Shown here one piece after another: positions 1 to 10,493 of a stretch of DNA of 33,113 bases. The DNA is from Pseudomonadota bacterium (GTDB lineage Bacteria; Pseudomonadota; Gammaproteobacteria; Burkholderiales; JAKAFK01), in contig JAKAFK010000045.1 in NCBI GenBank assembly GCA_021817985.1, positions 1-33,113 on the forward strand. The letters run 5' to 3'. A program made the position numbers and the translations under genes. Under the pieces are notes generated by a model. The model saw only the letters and a list, made by a program, of their open reading frames with translations. It was not told the origin of the DNA and made no database searches. Positions within the stretch are counted from its first letter, which is position 1; every line of letters starts with the position of its first letter.

Positions 1-149
1 TCACCCTCGACGTTTCGCTGTACACTTTGCTACAGATCCTGTCTGTCACATTATTCGAGAAAATACCGTTGCAACAAGCACTTGCTGCGGGCGAATACAC
101 CCTAAACGAGGGCATCGAGTGCAAGCAACTGAATTTATTTACCATTTAA
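1..149 (+). CDS. C-terminal tail of an IS4-family transposase (cut by the window edge)
   Basis: Reading from base 3, an open frame runs to TAA at 147-149 and gives about 48 residues. It begins TLDVSLYTLLQILSVTLFEK and ends with QLNLFTI. The 'SLYTLLQILS.T.FEK' block followed by a short acidic/polar tail ending in QLNLF is what I recall from the C-termini of IS4-family DDE transposases. The catalytic residues lie upstream of the window, so activity cannot be judged. The stretch is richer in A and T than the genes that follow, consistent with a mobile origin. The assignment rests on family recall, not on a search. Confidence 0.72.
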   Translation, partial: TLDVSLYTLLQILSVTLFEKIPLQQALAAGEYTLNEGIECKQLNLFTI

Positions 150-165
150 CCGGACAGCAGTGCCG
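150..165. mobile_element. Probable right terminal inverted repeat of the IS4-type element
   Basis: Immediately after the transposase stop is CCGGACAGCAGTG (151-163 approximately), the position and flavour expected for an IS4-family terminal repeat. The left end is outside the window, so neither the inverted match nor a target-site duplication can be checked. The exact last base is uncertain. Confidence 0.45.
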
Positions 166-612
166 TCACGTTAGGAATCATTCCGGAATAATTGAGCAAT
201 CACTGAGGGATGAATTCCATGGCTCGTGGTCAGCATCTGCATAGGGCATTCCCAACGCCTTCATGACCATAGCCAGAAAGACTGGCGACATCGCCAGCCG
301 GATGAAAGGCGATGCAACGCAACCCGTCATCGTCCGGAATGCCGCGCTAATCGTCGCTATTAGGGCGGCAGCCGCCACACTCACGAGATAATCGGATCTG
401 AAATTCTTGATTACCGGCATGGCATTAGGATATGCTTTTATAGTGGAAGCGTGTTCCGCGAACACCAGCCGCTTGAAAATTGGCTCCCTAAGGTGGAGCG
501 GGCCGGTGATGCATCCCGCGGCTCACTGCGTACGACAGGAACGGGGGACCGTCCGCGCCCGTGATCAGGCCCCCGGAAAAATGACGAACAATAAATCCGA
601 TCGCCGAAAACC
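166..612. other. Gene-poor stretch between IS end and HD-GYP gene
   Basis: Apart from the doubtful minus-strand frame at 178-465, I see no gene here. A weak sigma70-like pair on the plus strand, TTGATT (407-412) and TATGCT (431-436, 18-bp spacing), could serve the HD-GYP gene at 613, but neither hexamer is close to consensus. No RNA gene or clear terminator is visible. Confidence 0.4.
178..465 (-). CDS. Hypothetical small protein with hydrophobic segments, next to the IS end
   Basis: This is a 95-codon frame. After about 25 residues it contains two hydrophobic stretches (around VSVAAAALIATISAAF and LAMSPVFLAMVMKALGM), so it could be a small membrane protein or the remnant of a larger transporter. 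It ends 13-15 bases from the inferred IS end, which fits either a chance frame or a gene whose 3' part was altered by insertion. No clear ribosome binding site was found and the family is not recognised. It may not be a real gene. Confidence 0.25.
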   Translation of the reverse strand: MFAEHASTIKAYPNAMPVIKNFRSDYLVSVAAAALIATISAAFRTMTGCVASPFIRLAMSPVFLAMVMKALGMPYADADHEPWNSSLSDCSIIPE

Positions 613-1851
613 ATGGTCAAGCATGTCCCCGGCACCCTGAAGAAGATCTCTGTCCGCAATGTCCGGCTTGGGATGTTCATCCACGATCTGTGCGGCAGCT
701 GGATGGACCACCCATTCTGGAAGACGCGTTTTCTCCTTGACGATCCGCGCGAGCTCAAGCGCCTGAAGTCGTGCGGAATCCAAGAGATCTGGATCGACAC
801 GGCCAAGGGGCTCGACGCCTCGCCCAGCGTGCCCGCCGTCAGCCTGGAGGCCGAGGAGCGCGAGGTGGAAAGTCTGCTTCGGGAAGTGGTCAGAGAAGAG
901 GAGGAAAACGCCTGCGCGCCATGCGCTTTCCACGAGGAACTCGAGCGCGCCCGTGCGGTTCACGCCCGGGCGAAGCAAGCGGTGCTGTCCATGTTTCAGG
1001 ACGCTCGCATGGGACAGGCACTGCAGATCGGCGACGCCATGAGCGTCGTCGACGACATCACGCAGTCCCTGTCCCGCAACACGACGGCCTTCCTGACCCT
1101 CGCCAGGCTCAAGAGCAAGGACGACTATACTTATCTGCATTCGGTCGCCGTCTGCGCCTTCATGACGGCTCTCGGAATGCAGCTTGGGCTGACGGGCGAA
1201 ACGCTGCGAAGCGCGGGCTTGGCCGGCCTGCTGCATGATATCGGCAAGATGACGATCCCCGATTCGGTGCTCAAGAAGCCGGGAACGCTGAGTGAGGAGG
1301 AGTTCGCCCTGGTCAAGACCCATCCCAGGCGCGGCTGGGAGATCCTGAAGCAGGCGCATGCGGACGATATCGTGCTCGACGTTTGCCTCAACCATCACGA
1401 GCGCATGGACGGGCGGGGCTATCCAGGGCCGGTATCGGGCGAAGAACTGTCGATCTTCGCGCGCATGGTCGCGGTGTGCGACGTCTACGATGCGCTCACG
1501 TCCGACCGCTGCTACAGGCGCGCCTCGCCCCCTGCCGAGACGGTTCGGAAAATGGCGGAATGGCTGAACGGCCATTTCGACCAACGCATCTTCTTTGCCT
1601 TCGTCAAAGTCGTCGGCATCTATCCCACGGGCACGCTGGTGCGGCTCACGTCCGGCCGCCTCGGCATCGTCACCGAACAGACCGCGAGAAATCTCCTCCT
1701 GCCCATCGTCAAGGTCTTCTTTTCGGCGAACGCCGATGCGCCCATCGCGCCCGAACTCGTCGACCTCTCCGCGGTACAGGACGCGATCGTGAGTTCCGAG
1801 GATTCCGCCCAATGGGGTTTCGATTGGACGGCCCTTTTGGGGGTCGCCTAA
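613..1851 (+). CDS. HD-GYP domain cyclic-di-GMP phosphodiesterase with N-terminal DUF3391
   Basis: A 412-residue cytoplasmic protein. Residues about 10-75 match the DUF3391 module that precedes many HD-GYP domains ('V..VRLGMFIHDLCGSWMDHPF' then 'I.EIWIDT.KGLD'). A variable, Glu-rich linker follows (80-130), then an HD-GYP domain (about 150-340). Metal and substrate residues look intact: H176, HD at 208-209, HH at 261-262 in HHERMDGRGYP, with GYP at 269-271. The family hydrolyses c-di-GMP to pGpG or GMP, so an active phosphodiesterase is expected. A short C-terminal extension (about 340-412) resembles the tail commonly found in this subfamily. The gene converges with the response regulator/hybrid kinase pair on the other strand. 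The ATG at 613 has a poor Shine-Dalgarno, but the DUF3391 start agrees with it. Confidence 0.9.
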   Translation: MVKHVPGTLKKISVRNVRLGMFIHDLCGSWMDHPFWKTRFLLDDPRELKRLKSCGIQEIWIDTAKGLDASPSVPAVSLEAEEREVESLLREVVREEEENACAPCAFHEELERARAVHARAKQAVLSMFQDARMGQALQIGDAMSVVDDITQSLSRNTTAFLTLARLKSKDDYTYLHSVAVCAFMTALGMQLGLTGETLRSAGLAGLLHDIGKMTIPDSVLKKPGTLSEEEFALVKTHPRRGWEILKQAHADDIVLDVCLNHHERMDGRGYPGPVSGEELSIFARMVAVCDVYDALTSDRCYRRASPPAETVRKMAEWLNGHFDQRIFFAFVKVVGIYPTGTLVRLTSGRLGIVTEQTARNLLLPIVKVFFSANADAPIAPELVDLSAVQDAIVSSEDSAQWGFDWTALLGVA

Positions 1852-1899
1852 GGACCTTCCCGCCCTCACCCGTCGGCGCTGCGCACCGCAGTCGGGCAT

Positions 1900-2278
1900 T
1901 TAGGGCGTCTGCGGGGGCGCCTCTGCCGGAGGGGAGCGGCCGTTCAGCAGCTGGTCGATGGCGCTGATCAGCTCCTTATAGCGAATCGGCTTTGCGACAT
2001 AGCCGTCGCAGCCGGCAGCGCGCATTTTCTCCTCATCGCCTTTCATGGCAAAGGCCGTCAGGGCGATGATCCGGATGTCCGCCGTCTGCGGATCGGCCTT
2101 GAGCAGGCGTGTGGCCGTCAATCCGTCCATGCCCGGCAGCTGGATATCCATCAGAATAAGTTCGGGACGATCGGTCCGTGCCGCCTGGAGCCCGCTTTCG
2201 GCCTCATAGGCCTGCAGCACCTGATGGCCGGCTTTTTCCAGCACCAGTGCCGCAAGCCGCATATTGGCCGGATTATCC

Positions 2279-2301
<23 letters not shown>
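1900..2301 (-). CDS. Single-domain response regulator, DivK-like
   Basis: A 133-residue stand-alone receiver. The acidic pocket is E8/D9, the phosphoacceptor is D52 (LILMDIQLPGMDG), the switch Thr is in LTAFAM and the conserved Lys is K104 (YVAKPI). Length and motifs resemble DivK/CheY-type single receivers and there is no output domain; the C-terminus is a short Pro-rich tail. An ATG at 2310 adds three residues, but GGGGGA lies 8 bases before the ATG at 2301, so the latter is preferred. Either start overlaps the 3' end of the hybrid kinase gene (which ends at 2279), which indicates translational coupling. The likely role is as phosphorelay partner of that kinase; the downstream target is unknown. 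Confidence 0.88.
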
Positions 2302-5005
<2,704 letters not shown>

Positions 5006-5094
5006 AAGGCGGCGTCTCAGGCTATGTTTTGTCTCCCCGGTAGTTCAAGTTTAGCAACAGGACGAGCAAATTGCCGTCGCAGCGCGGGGGGCCT

Positions 5095-6924
5095 TCAAGG
5101 GATGGGATTCAGGACCCGCAGCCGGTCCCTGAGCCCCGATGCGCGGGTGGTGCGCTGCGCGAGTCCCGCCACGAAGGTCGCCTCCGGACCCCAGATGTCC
5201 ACCCGGCGCCTGGCGCGCGTGATGCCGGTATAGACAAGCTCTCGCGTCAAGACCCGCGAAGAATCGGCCGGCAGCACCAACGCGACCTCGTCGAACTCGG
5301 ACCCTTGCGACTTGTGGACGGTCATCGCATAGGCCGTGGCGTGCTCGGGCAGGCGCACGGGGGGAAAGCTGCGCAGGGGCCCCTCAACGGTCTCGAAGAA
5401 GACCCGCAGTCCTTGCTCGGTGGGTAGCGCAATGCCGATATCCCCGTTGAACAGACCGAGGCCGTAGTCGTTGCGGGCAATCATGATCGGGCGCCCGGGG
5501 TACCAGAGGCCCTCTTGCCCCAAGCGCGGCGCACCGAGTACCCGCTCCTCCACCAGGCGATTGATCCCCTCGGCACCCGTTCGGCCGCGGCGGTGCGCAC
5601 AAAGGACACGGAAGGCGTTGAAGCGCGCAAAGACTTCTTGCGGCAATGCGCGTGCGCGCACCGCCGCGAAATAGCCGGCATACCCTTGGGACAAGCTTTG
5701 CTCGAGGTCACCGACGACGGCCTCGTACGTTCCTTCGTGCCAGCCGAGGTCGGGACAGCGCTGGCCGCGAAGCAGGTCCAAGGCGCCGGACACATCGCCC
5801 AGGTTGGCCAGCCGGGCCAGATTCCCGATGCCGCTTTCTCCGGTGAAACGGTAGCTCTTTTGCAGCATCGCGACACACTCCGCCAGGGCCGACTCGCCTT
5901 GAAGCCCCTCCGTCGGCACACATCCGGTCGCCTGCCGGAGGCTCTCGCGGAAGGCGCCCCCCCCGAGGCCGCCGCCTTCGCACAAGTCGCCGAAGACGGC
6001 ACCGGCTTCCACCGACGCCAGCTGATCCTTGTCGCCCAGCAGGATGAGGCGGGCACGCTTGGGGAGCGCATCGAGCGTCTTGGCCATCAGCGCAAGATCG
6101 ATCATGGACGCTTCGTCGACGACCAACACGTCCACGGGCAACGGATTGGCGTGGTCGTGCCGGAACGTGACCCCGTCGGGACGCGTGCCCAGCAGCCGAT
6201 GGAGCGTGGACGCGTGCTCGGGGATCAAGGCGAGTATTCCCGGGTCAAGCTCAAGACGCTGCTTCGCCGCGCGGATCGCTTGGGCGAGCCGCATCGCCGC
6301 CTTGCCCGTGGGCGCGGCAAGCGCAATATGCAGGGGCGCTGCGGCCTGCATCTGCAAGGCCGCCAGGATGCGGAGCACGGTAGACGTCTTGCCCGTGCCC
6401 GGCCCGCCGGAGATGATGCACAGCCCCTTCAGCACCGCGACCGCAGCCGCGATCTTCTGTCCGTCGGGCAGCTGCGCATTGTTCCCGAAAAGCCGGTCAA
6501 GCACGTCGCGCAGCCGCGCAAGGCTCACGCCGGGAACCGGAACCGACGCCTTGTCCCGCAGCTGATCGGCCAGATTGCGCTCATAGCGCCAGTAGCGGGC
6601 CAGATACAGACGATGGGCCGAATCCAGGATCAGGGGGGCATACTCGCCCGGCTGCCCCACGACGCGGCTCGCCCGCAACGCTTCTTCCCAGCGATCGAGC
6701 GCCGGAAGCTCAAGGCCGACGCACTCCGCGCTCTCCCAAAGACGTTTCCCGGCGAATGCCTCAAGATCGATGCAAACGTGCCCTTGGGCCACCCAATGGG
6801 CCGCCAGGCACCCCGCGGCAAGAACGCCATCCCCTGCCAGCGGATCCAGCCTGTGCAGGTAGGCCGCAAACGCCAGGTCGAGCGCCGACAGTTCGCCGGC
6901 GTAAGCGCGCAGCCGAGACATCAT
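5095..6924 (-). CDS. recD: Exodeoxyribonuclease V alpha subunit RecD
   Basis: A 609-residue SF1B helicase, close to the 608 residues of the E. coli protein. RecD is the 5'-3' motor of RecBCD, which processes double-strand DNA ends for homologous recombination and degrades foreign linear DNA. Visible motifs are Walker A GGPGTGKT (173-180, catalytic K179), Walker B VLVVDEASM, motif III LILLGDKDQLASVEAG, motif V AMTVHKSQGSEFDEVALVLP and motif VI LVYTGITRARRRVDIWG. The N-terminal domain that docks on RecC is present. The start ATG shares ATGA with the recB stop (6921-6924), a classic coupled junction. It is the last gene of the recC-recB-recD operon. Nothing looks broken. Confidence 0.97.
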   Translation of the reverse strand: MMSRLRAYAGELSALDLAFAAYLHRLDPLAGDGVLAAGCLAAHWVAQGHVCIDLEAFAGKRLWESAECVGLELPALDRWEEALRASRVVGQPGEYAPLILDSAHRLYLARYWRYERNLADQLRDKASVPVPGVSLARLRDVLDRLFGNNAQLPDGQKIAAAVAVLKGLCIISGGPGTGKTSTVLRILAALQMQAAAPLHIALAAPTGKAAMRLAQAIRAAKQRLELDPGILALIPEHASTLHRLLGTRPDGVTFRHDHANPLPVDVLVVDEASMIDLALMAKTLDALPKRARLILLGDKDQLASVEAGAVFGDLCEGGGLGGGAFRESLRQATGCVPTEGLQGESALAECVAMLQKSYRFTGESGIGNLARLANLGDVSGALDLLRGQRCPDLGWHEGTYEAVVGDLEQSLSQGYAGYFAAVRARALPQEVFARFNAFRVLCAHRRGRTGAEGINRLVEERVLGAPRLGQEGLWYPGRPIMIARNDYGLGLFNGDIGIALPTEQGLRVFFETVEGPLRSFPPVRLPEHATAYAMTVHKSQGSEFDEVALVLPADSSRVLTRELVYTGITRARRRVDIWGPEATFVAGLAQRTTRASGLRDRLRVLNPIP

Positions 6925-9900
6925 TCGCCGTCCCCTTGCTCGAGCAGCCGGTCGAGGATCTCGATGAGCGAGGCCGCGGGCCGATCATGGAAGATGCCGG
7001 GGCGCCCGGGCGCCCCGGGCCGGACCCCGCGCAGGAACAGATAAAACACCCCGCCGAAATGGCGCGACGGCTCATACTCGGGCAGGCGCAGCCTGAGATA
7101 GCGGTGCAGCGCCACGCTATAGATCAGGTATTGCAGATAGTAATGATCCCGCGCCATCGCGGCCACCATCGCCGCCTCATCATAGGCCTGCAGGCTTGCG
7201 CCCAACCAGTTCGACTTATAATCCACCACGTAAAAGCGCCCGTGGGCCTCGAAAATGAGGTCGATGAAGCCCTTCATGTACCCCAAGACCCGGTCGAAGG
7301 TCAGGCTTTGGGCCGCCTGCCGGAACGCCGGATGCAGACCGCTTGCCGCATCGCACAGCACCCGCCGCAAGCCGGCCGCGTCCAGCGCGCGAAGCGGGTA
7401 GGCGAATTCCATCTCGGAGCGCTTGCGCGAAGGCGACAGTGTCTTGAGGCAAAATCCTTCGTCGTCGAGCGGGACCGCAAGGACGCTTTCCACCATGTCC
7501 GCGACGGCCGCCGCCCATTCCGGGTCGAAGCCATGCGCCTGGAGCTTGCGCTCCACATGGGCCTCCAAAGCCGCGCGATCCGCGGCCCTGAAGTCCCAGG
7601 TTTCAAACACGGCGTGCAGGCAGGTTCCGGCCCGCGTGCCGCGCGGGAAGGAAAAAATGCTGCGCGATGGGCTCGCACCCTCCACGGCCTGCGGCCCCGC
7701 ATCATAATCCGGCGCGTCGGCGTTGCGGCCTGCGGTCAAGGCCGAAAAACTGGTCGTGCGCCACGCCGGCTGCAGGCTGCGATGGAATGCGCGCACCCTG
7801 AAGGCGGATTCCGCCGCGGCCACGGGCCGGAAGACTTCGCCGTTCTGGGGAATGTCCTCGATCCCGACAGCCTCGGGCGCCCGAGACGCCACGCGCACCA
7901 GTTCGGCGCGGATACGCGGGCCGTCGAGATCCTTGAGCGCCTTTCGCAGCGCCTCGGTCAAGGGGACCTGCTCGCCTGCGTTCACCTCGCGCCCGTGCAG
8001 GATCCAGGCGAGCGCCGATGTGGCCACCCCGTTGATCGGCCCCCACACCACATAACAGCGGTGGCGCGCACGGGTGAGCGCCACGTAGAGCAGGCGAAGC
8101 TTCTCGGCGAGCCGTTCGGCGTCGGCCTGCGCGCTGTGCGCAGGCCAATCGGCCCCGCCGACGTCCAGAACGGCCGGGTGCGTGTCGCCGGAATCGTGGC
8201 ACATGACCACGCCTTTGTTTCGCGGGCTCAAGCGGCCATCCCACAGGAACGGGCAGAACACCACCGGATACTCGAGCCCCTTCGCGGTGTGCACGGTCAC
8301 GATCTTCACGAGCCGGGCATCGCTTTCCAGGCGAAGCTGGGTTTCTTCATCCCCGGGCTGCGCCTGATGGATGGCGCGCGAGAACCAGGCAGCCAAGGCC
8401 TGCATGCTCTTGCGGCCGTCGCACTCGGCCGTCTGCAGGAGCTCCGCCAAGTGCAGGAGATTGGTCAAACGCCGCTCCCCATCGACATGGGCGAGCAGCC
8501 TCGCAGCCACGTCCTCCTCTTCGACCCAGGCGCGGAACATGCGCGCGAAGCCATGGGTGCGCCACAGCAGGTGATACTCCTGGAAGGTTTCGAGCCGCGC
8601 CTCCCAGGCTTGCGGGTCGAGGCTCAACGCATACACCTGCGCCCCCTGCATGCCCATGAGTTCGCTCGCCAGGGCCGCCTTGAACAACGCTTCGCGTCCG
8701 GGCTCGAGCACGGCCAGCAGCACGCGCTCGAAATCGAGCGCCTCTGCCGAGGCGAACACATTGTCCTGCCCGTACTGCACGCTGGGCACTCCGCACCATG
8801 TCAAGGCCTCGCGCACAAGACGTCCCTGCCGGTGAGTCGGCACGAGGATCGCAATGTCGCTGCCGCACAGCGCCCGATCGCCGATCATCGCACGCGATTG
8901 CCGGCCAAGGTTCAGAAGGCGCGCAATTTCTCCCGCCGTGGCCTCCGCCGCCAGCCGGTTGGCCGTTCCCTTGTCGAGGAGCTTGCCCTCTTCCCCCGGG
9001 GGGGTCAGCCAGAAACGCAGCGCGGGGCCTTCTCCGTCCGCCACCGTGAGGGCATCCCGCGCCCGGTCGGCGGCGCAGACGGGCGGGTAGGCGATTTCCT
9101 CGAAGACGAAAGGATTGGGATTGTGGGCGAACAAGGCGCCGACGGCGTCGATCAGGGCGGCGTCGGAGCGCTGGTTGACGCCCAGCGTATAACGGTGGGT
9201 GGTCAGCGCGCGCGCCTTGAGGTAGGCGAAAATGTCGGCGCCCCTGAAGCTGTAGATCGCCTGCTTGGGATCGCCCACGAGGAAGACCGGCGCTTCGCCT
9301 TGCCCATAGAGCGCCGCGAAGATCTCGAACTGCACAGGATCGGTGTCCTGGAATTCATCGATCAGCGCGGCGGGATACCGGGCCCGGACGCTCTCGGCAA
9401 GCGCCGCTCCCAGTGGGCCGCGAAGGGCCGCCGCCAAGTTGTTGAGCAGATCGCCGTAGGATTGCACCCGGCGCGCCCGCTTGCGCACCGGCAATTCCGC
9501 CTGGGCGAAACGCAGGCAATCGGCCTTGAGGCCCACCAGCCGCGCTTCGAAAAGCGCTTCCCTAAGGTCCGAGAGCCGCTCGCACGCATCGAAGAACGGA
9601 TGGCTGGGCGGCGGGCCGCCCTTGGCCGCCGCCGCGATGTTGCATGCAGCGAAGCGAGCCAGGTGAGCGCAGTTGCCGGAATGGTGGTCCTCGGGCCGGA
9701 AATAGCCATCCAGCCCCTCGCCCCATTTCGGGAGGGAGTCCTTCCGGTACCGGCGCCCATCCAGCCCGCCGGAGGACAGGAGTTCCATGATGGGGCTGCG
9801 GCTGCGCATCCAGGTCTCGCGACAGGTGCGGTAGGCGCCCGCAAATTCCCGTTCCAGGGCCTGGAAATCTTGCGCGCTCGCAGGGGGGGCGATGCGCAGA

Positions 9901-10493
9901 TACGGTTTGTCGACATACGGGCGAATCTCCTCGATCAACGCCTGCGGACCCACACCCCGGTCCACCAGATACGCCACAAAGAGCCCGGAGGCCGTGTAGA
10001 CTTCCCGCCGCCAGAAGTCCTCCACCACCTCGGCCAACAGGTCTGATTCATTGGGAATGAGCTCCGTGTCGAAAGGCGTCCCGCTGGCGATCGCATGATC
10101 GGCCAGCACGCGCTGGCAGAAGCCGTGAATCGTATAGATCGCCGCTTCATCGAAGCTGCGGATGGCACGGGCCAGCCGCTGCACCGCGCCTTGCGCCTGG
10201 GCGGCATGGCGGCTCGCCAGCTGCCGACAGAACGGATCCGCGCCGGTGCCCTGCTCAAGTGCGCGTTTCGTGTCGGTGAGCCGCTCGCGGATACGCGCAC
10301 GCAACTCCGCGGTAGCGGCCTTGGTGTAGGTCACGACCAGGATCTGGTCGACCTCGAGGGAAAGCTCCAGCAGCAGCCGTACATAAAGGCCGGTGATGGT
10401 CCATGTCTTGCCGGTCCCGGCGCTCGCCTCGATCAGGCTGATCCCATCGAGCGGCGCCTCATGGATATCGAATGGTCGGAAGTCCCCGCTCAC
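6921..10493 (-). CDS. recB: Exodeoxyribonuclease V beta subunit RecB
   Basis: A 1190-residue helicase-nuclease (E. coli RecB is 1180). The Walker A ASAGTGKT is at 23-30, the Walker B is LIDEFQDTDP, and helicase motifs follow through the UvrD-like core. The C-terminal nuclease has D1078 (GFIDLIF), D1091 and K1093 (DYKSN), with the same spacing as the E. coli D1067/D1080/K1082 catalytic set, so nuclease activity is expected. The open frame extends further upstream, but the GTG at 10493 is chosen because it overlaps the recC stop as GTGA (10490-10493) and yields MSGDFRPFD directly before the helicase domain. RecB is the 3'-5' motor and the only nuclease of RecBCD, and it loads RecA after Chi recognition. 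Confidence 0.96.
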   Translation of the reverse strand: MSGDFRPFDIHEAPLDGISLIEASAGTGKTWTITGLYVRLLLELSLEVDQILVVTYTKAATAELRARIRERLTDTKRALEQGTGADPFCRQLASRHAAQAQGAVQRLARAIRSFDEAAIYTIHGFCQRVLADHAIASGTPFDTELIPNESDLLAEVVEDFWRREVYTASGLFVAYLVDRGVGPQALIEEIRPYVDKPYLRIAPPASAQDFQALEREFAGAYRTCRETWMRSRSPIMELLSSGGLDGRRYRKDSLPKWGEGLDGYFRPEDHHSGNCAHLARFAACNIAAAAKGGPPPSHPFFDACERLSDLREALFEARLVGLKADCLRFAQAELPVRKRARRVQSYGDLLNNLAAALRGPLGAALAESVRARYPAALIDEFQDTDPVQFEIFAALYGQGEAPVFLVGDPKQAIYSFRGADIFAYLKARALTTHRYTLGVNQRSDAALIDAVGALFAHNPNPFVFEEIAYPPVCAADRARDALTVADGEGPALRFWLTPPGEEGKLLDKGTANRLAAEATAGEIARLLNLGRQSRAMIGDRALCGSDIAILVPTHRQGRLVREALTWCGVPSVQYGQDNVFASAEALDFERVLLAVLEPGREALFKAALASELMGMQGAQVYALSLDPQAWEARLETFQEYHLLWRTHGFARMFRAWVEEEDVAARLLAHVDGERRLTNLLHLAELLQTAECDGRKSMQALAAWFSRAIHQAQPGDEETQLRLESDARLVKIVTVHTAKGLEYPVVFCPFLWDGRLSPRNKGVVMCHDSGDTHPAVLDVGGADWPAHSAQADAERLAEKLRLLYVALTRARHRCYVVWGPINGVATSALAWILHGREVNAGEQVPLTEALRKALKDLDGPRIRAELVRVASRAPEAVGIEDIPQNGEVFRPVAAAESAFRVRAFHRSLQPAWRTTSFSALTAGRNADAPDYDAGPQAVEGASPSRSIFSFPRGTRAGTCLHAVFETWDFRAADRAALEAHVERKLQAHGFDPEWAAAVADMVESVLAVPLDDEGFCLKTLSPSRKRSEMEFAYPLRALDAAGLRRVLCDAASGLHPAFRQAAQSLTFDRVLGYMKGFIDLIFEAHGRFYVVDYKSNWLGASLQAYDEAAMVAAMARDHYYLQYLIYSVALHRYLRLRLPEYEPSRHFGGVFYLFLRGVRPGAPGRPGIFHDRPAASLIEILDRLLEQGDGE

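Noticed and set aside
565..1899. A 444-codon minus-strand frame opposite the HD-GYP gene
   Set aside because: Shadow frame with no motif; the plus-strand HD-GYP residues are all present.
6756..10046. A 1096-codon plus-strand open frame antisense to recB
   Set aside because: It lies wholly over recB/recD, which have intact catalytic motifs. The antisense translation is Arg/Pro/Gln-rich with no domain, a common result of high third-position GC.
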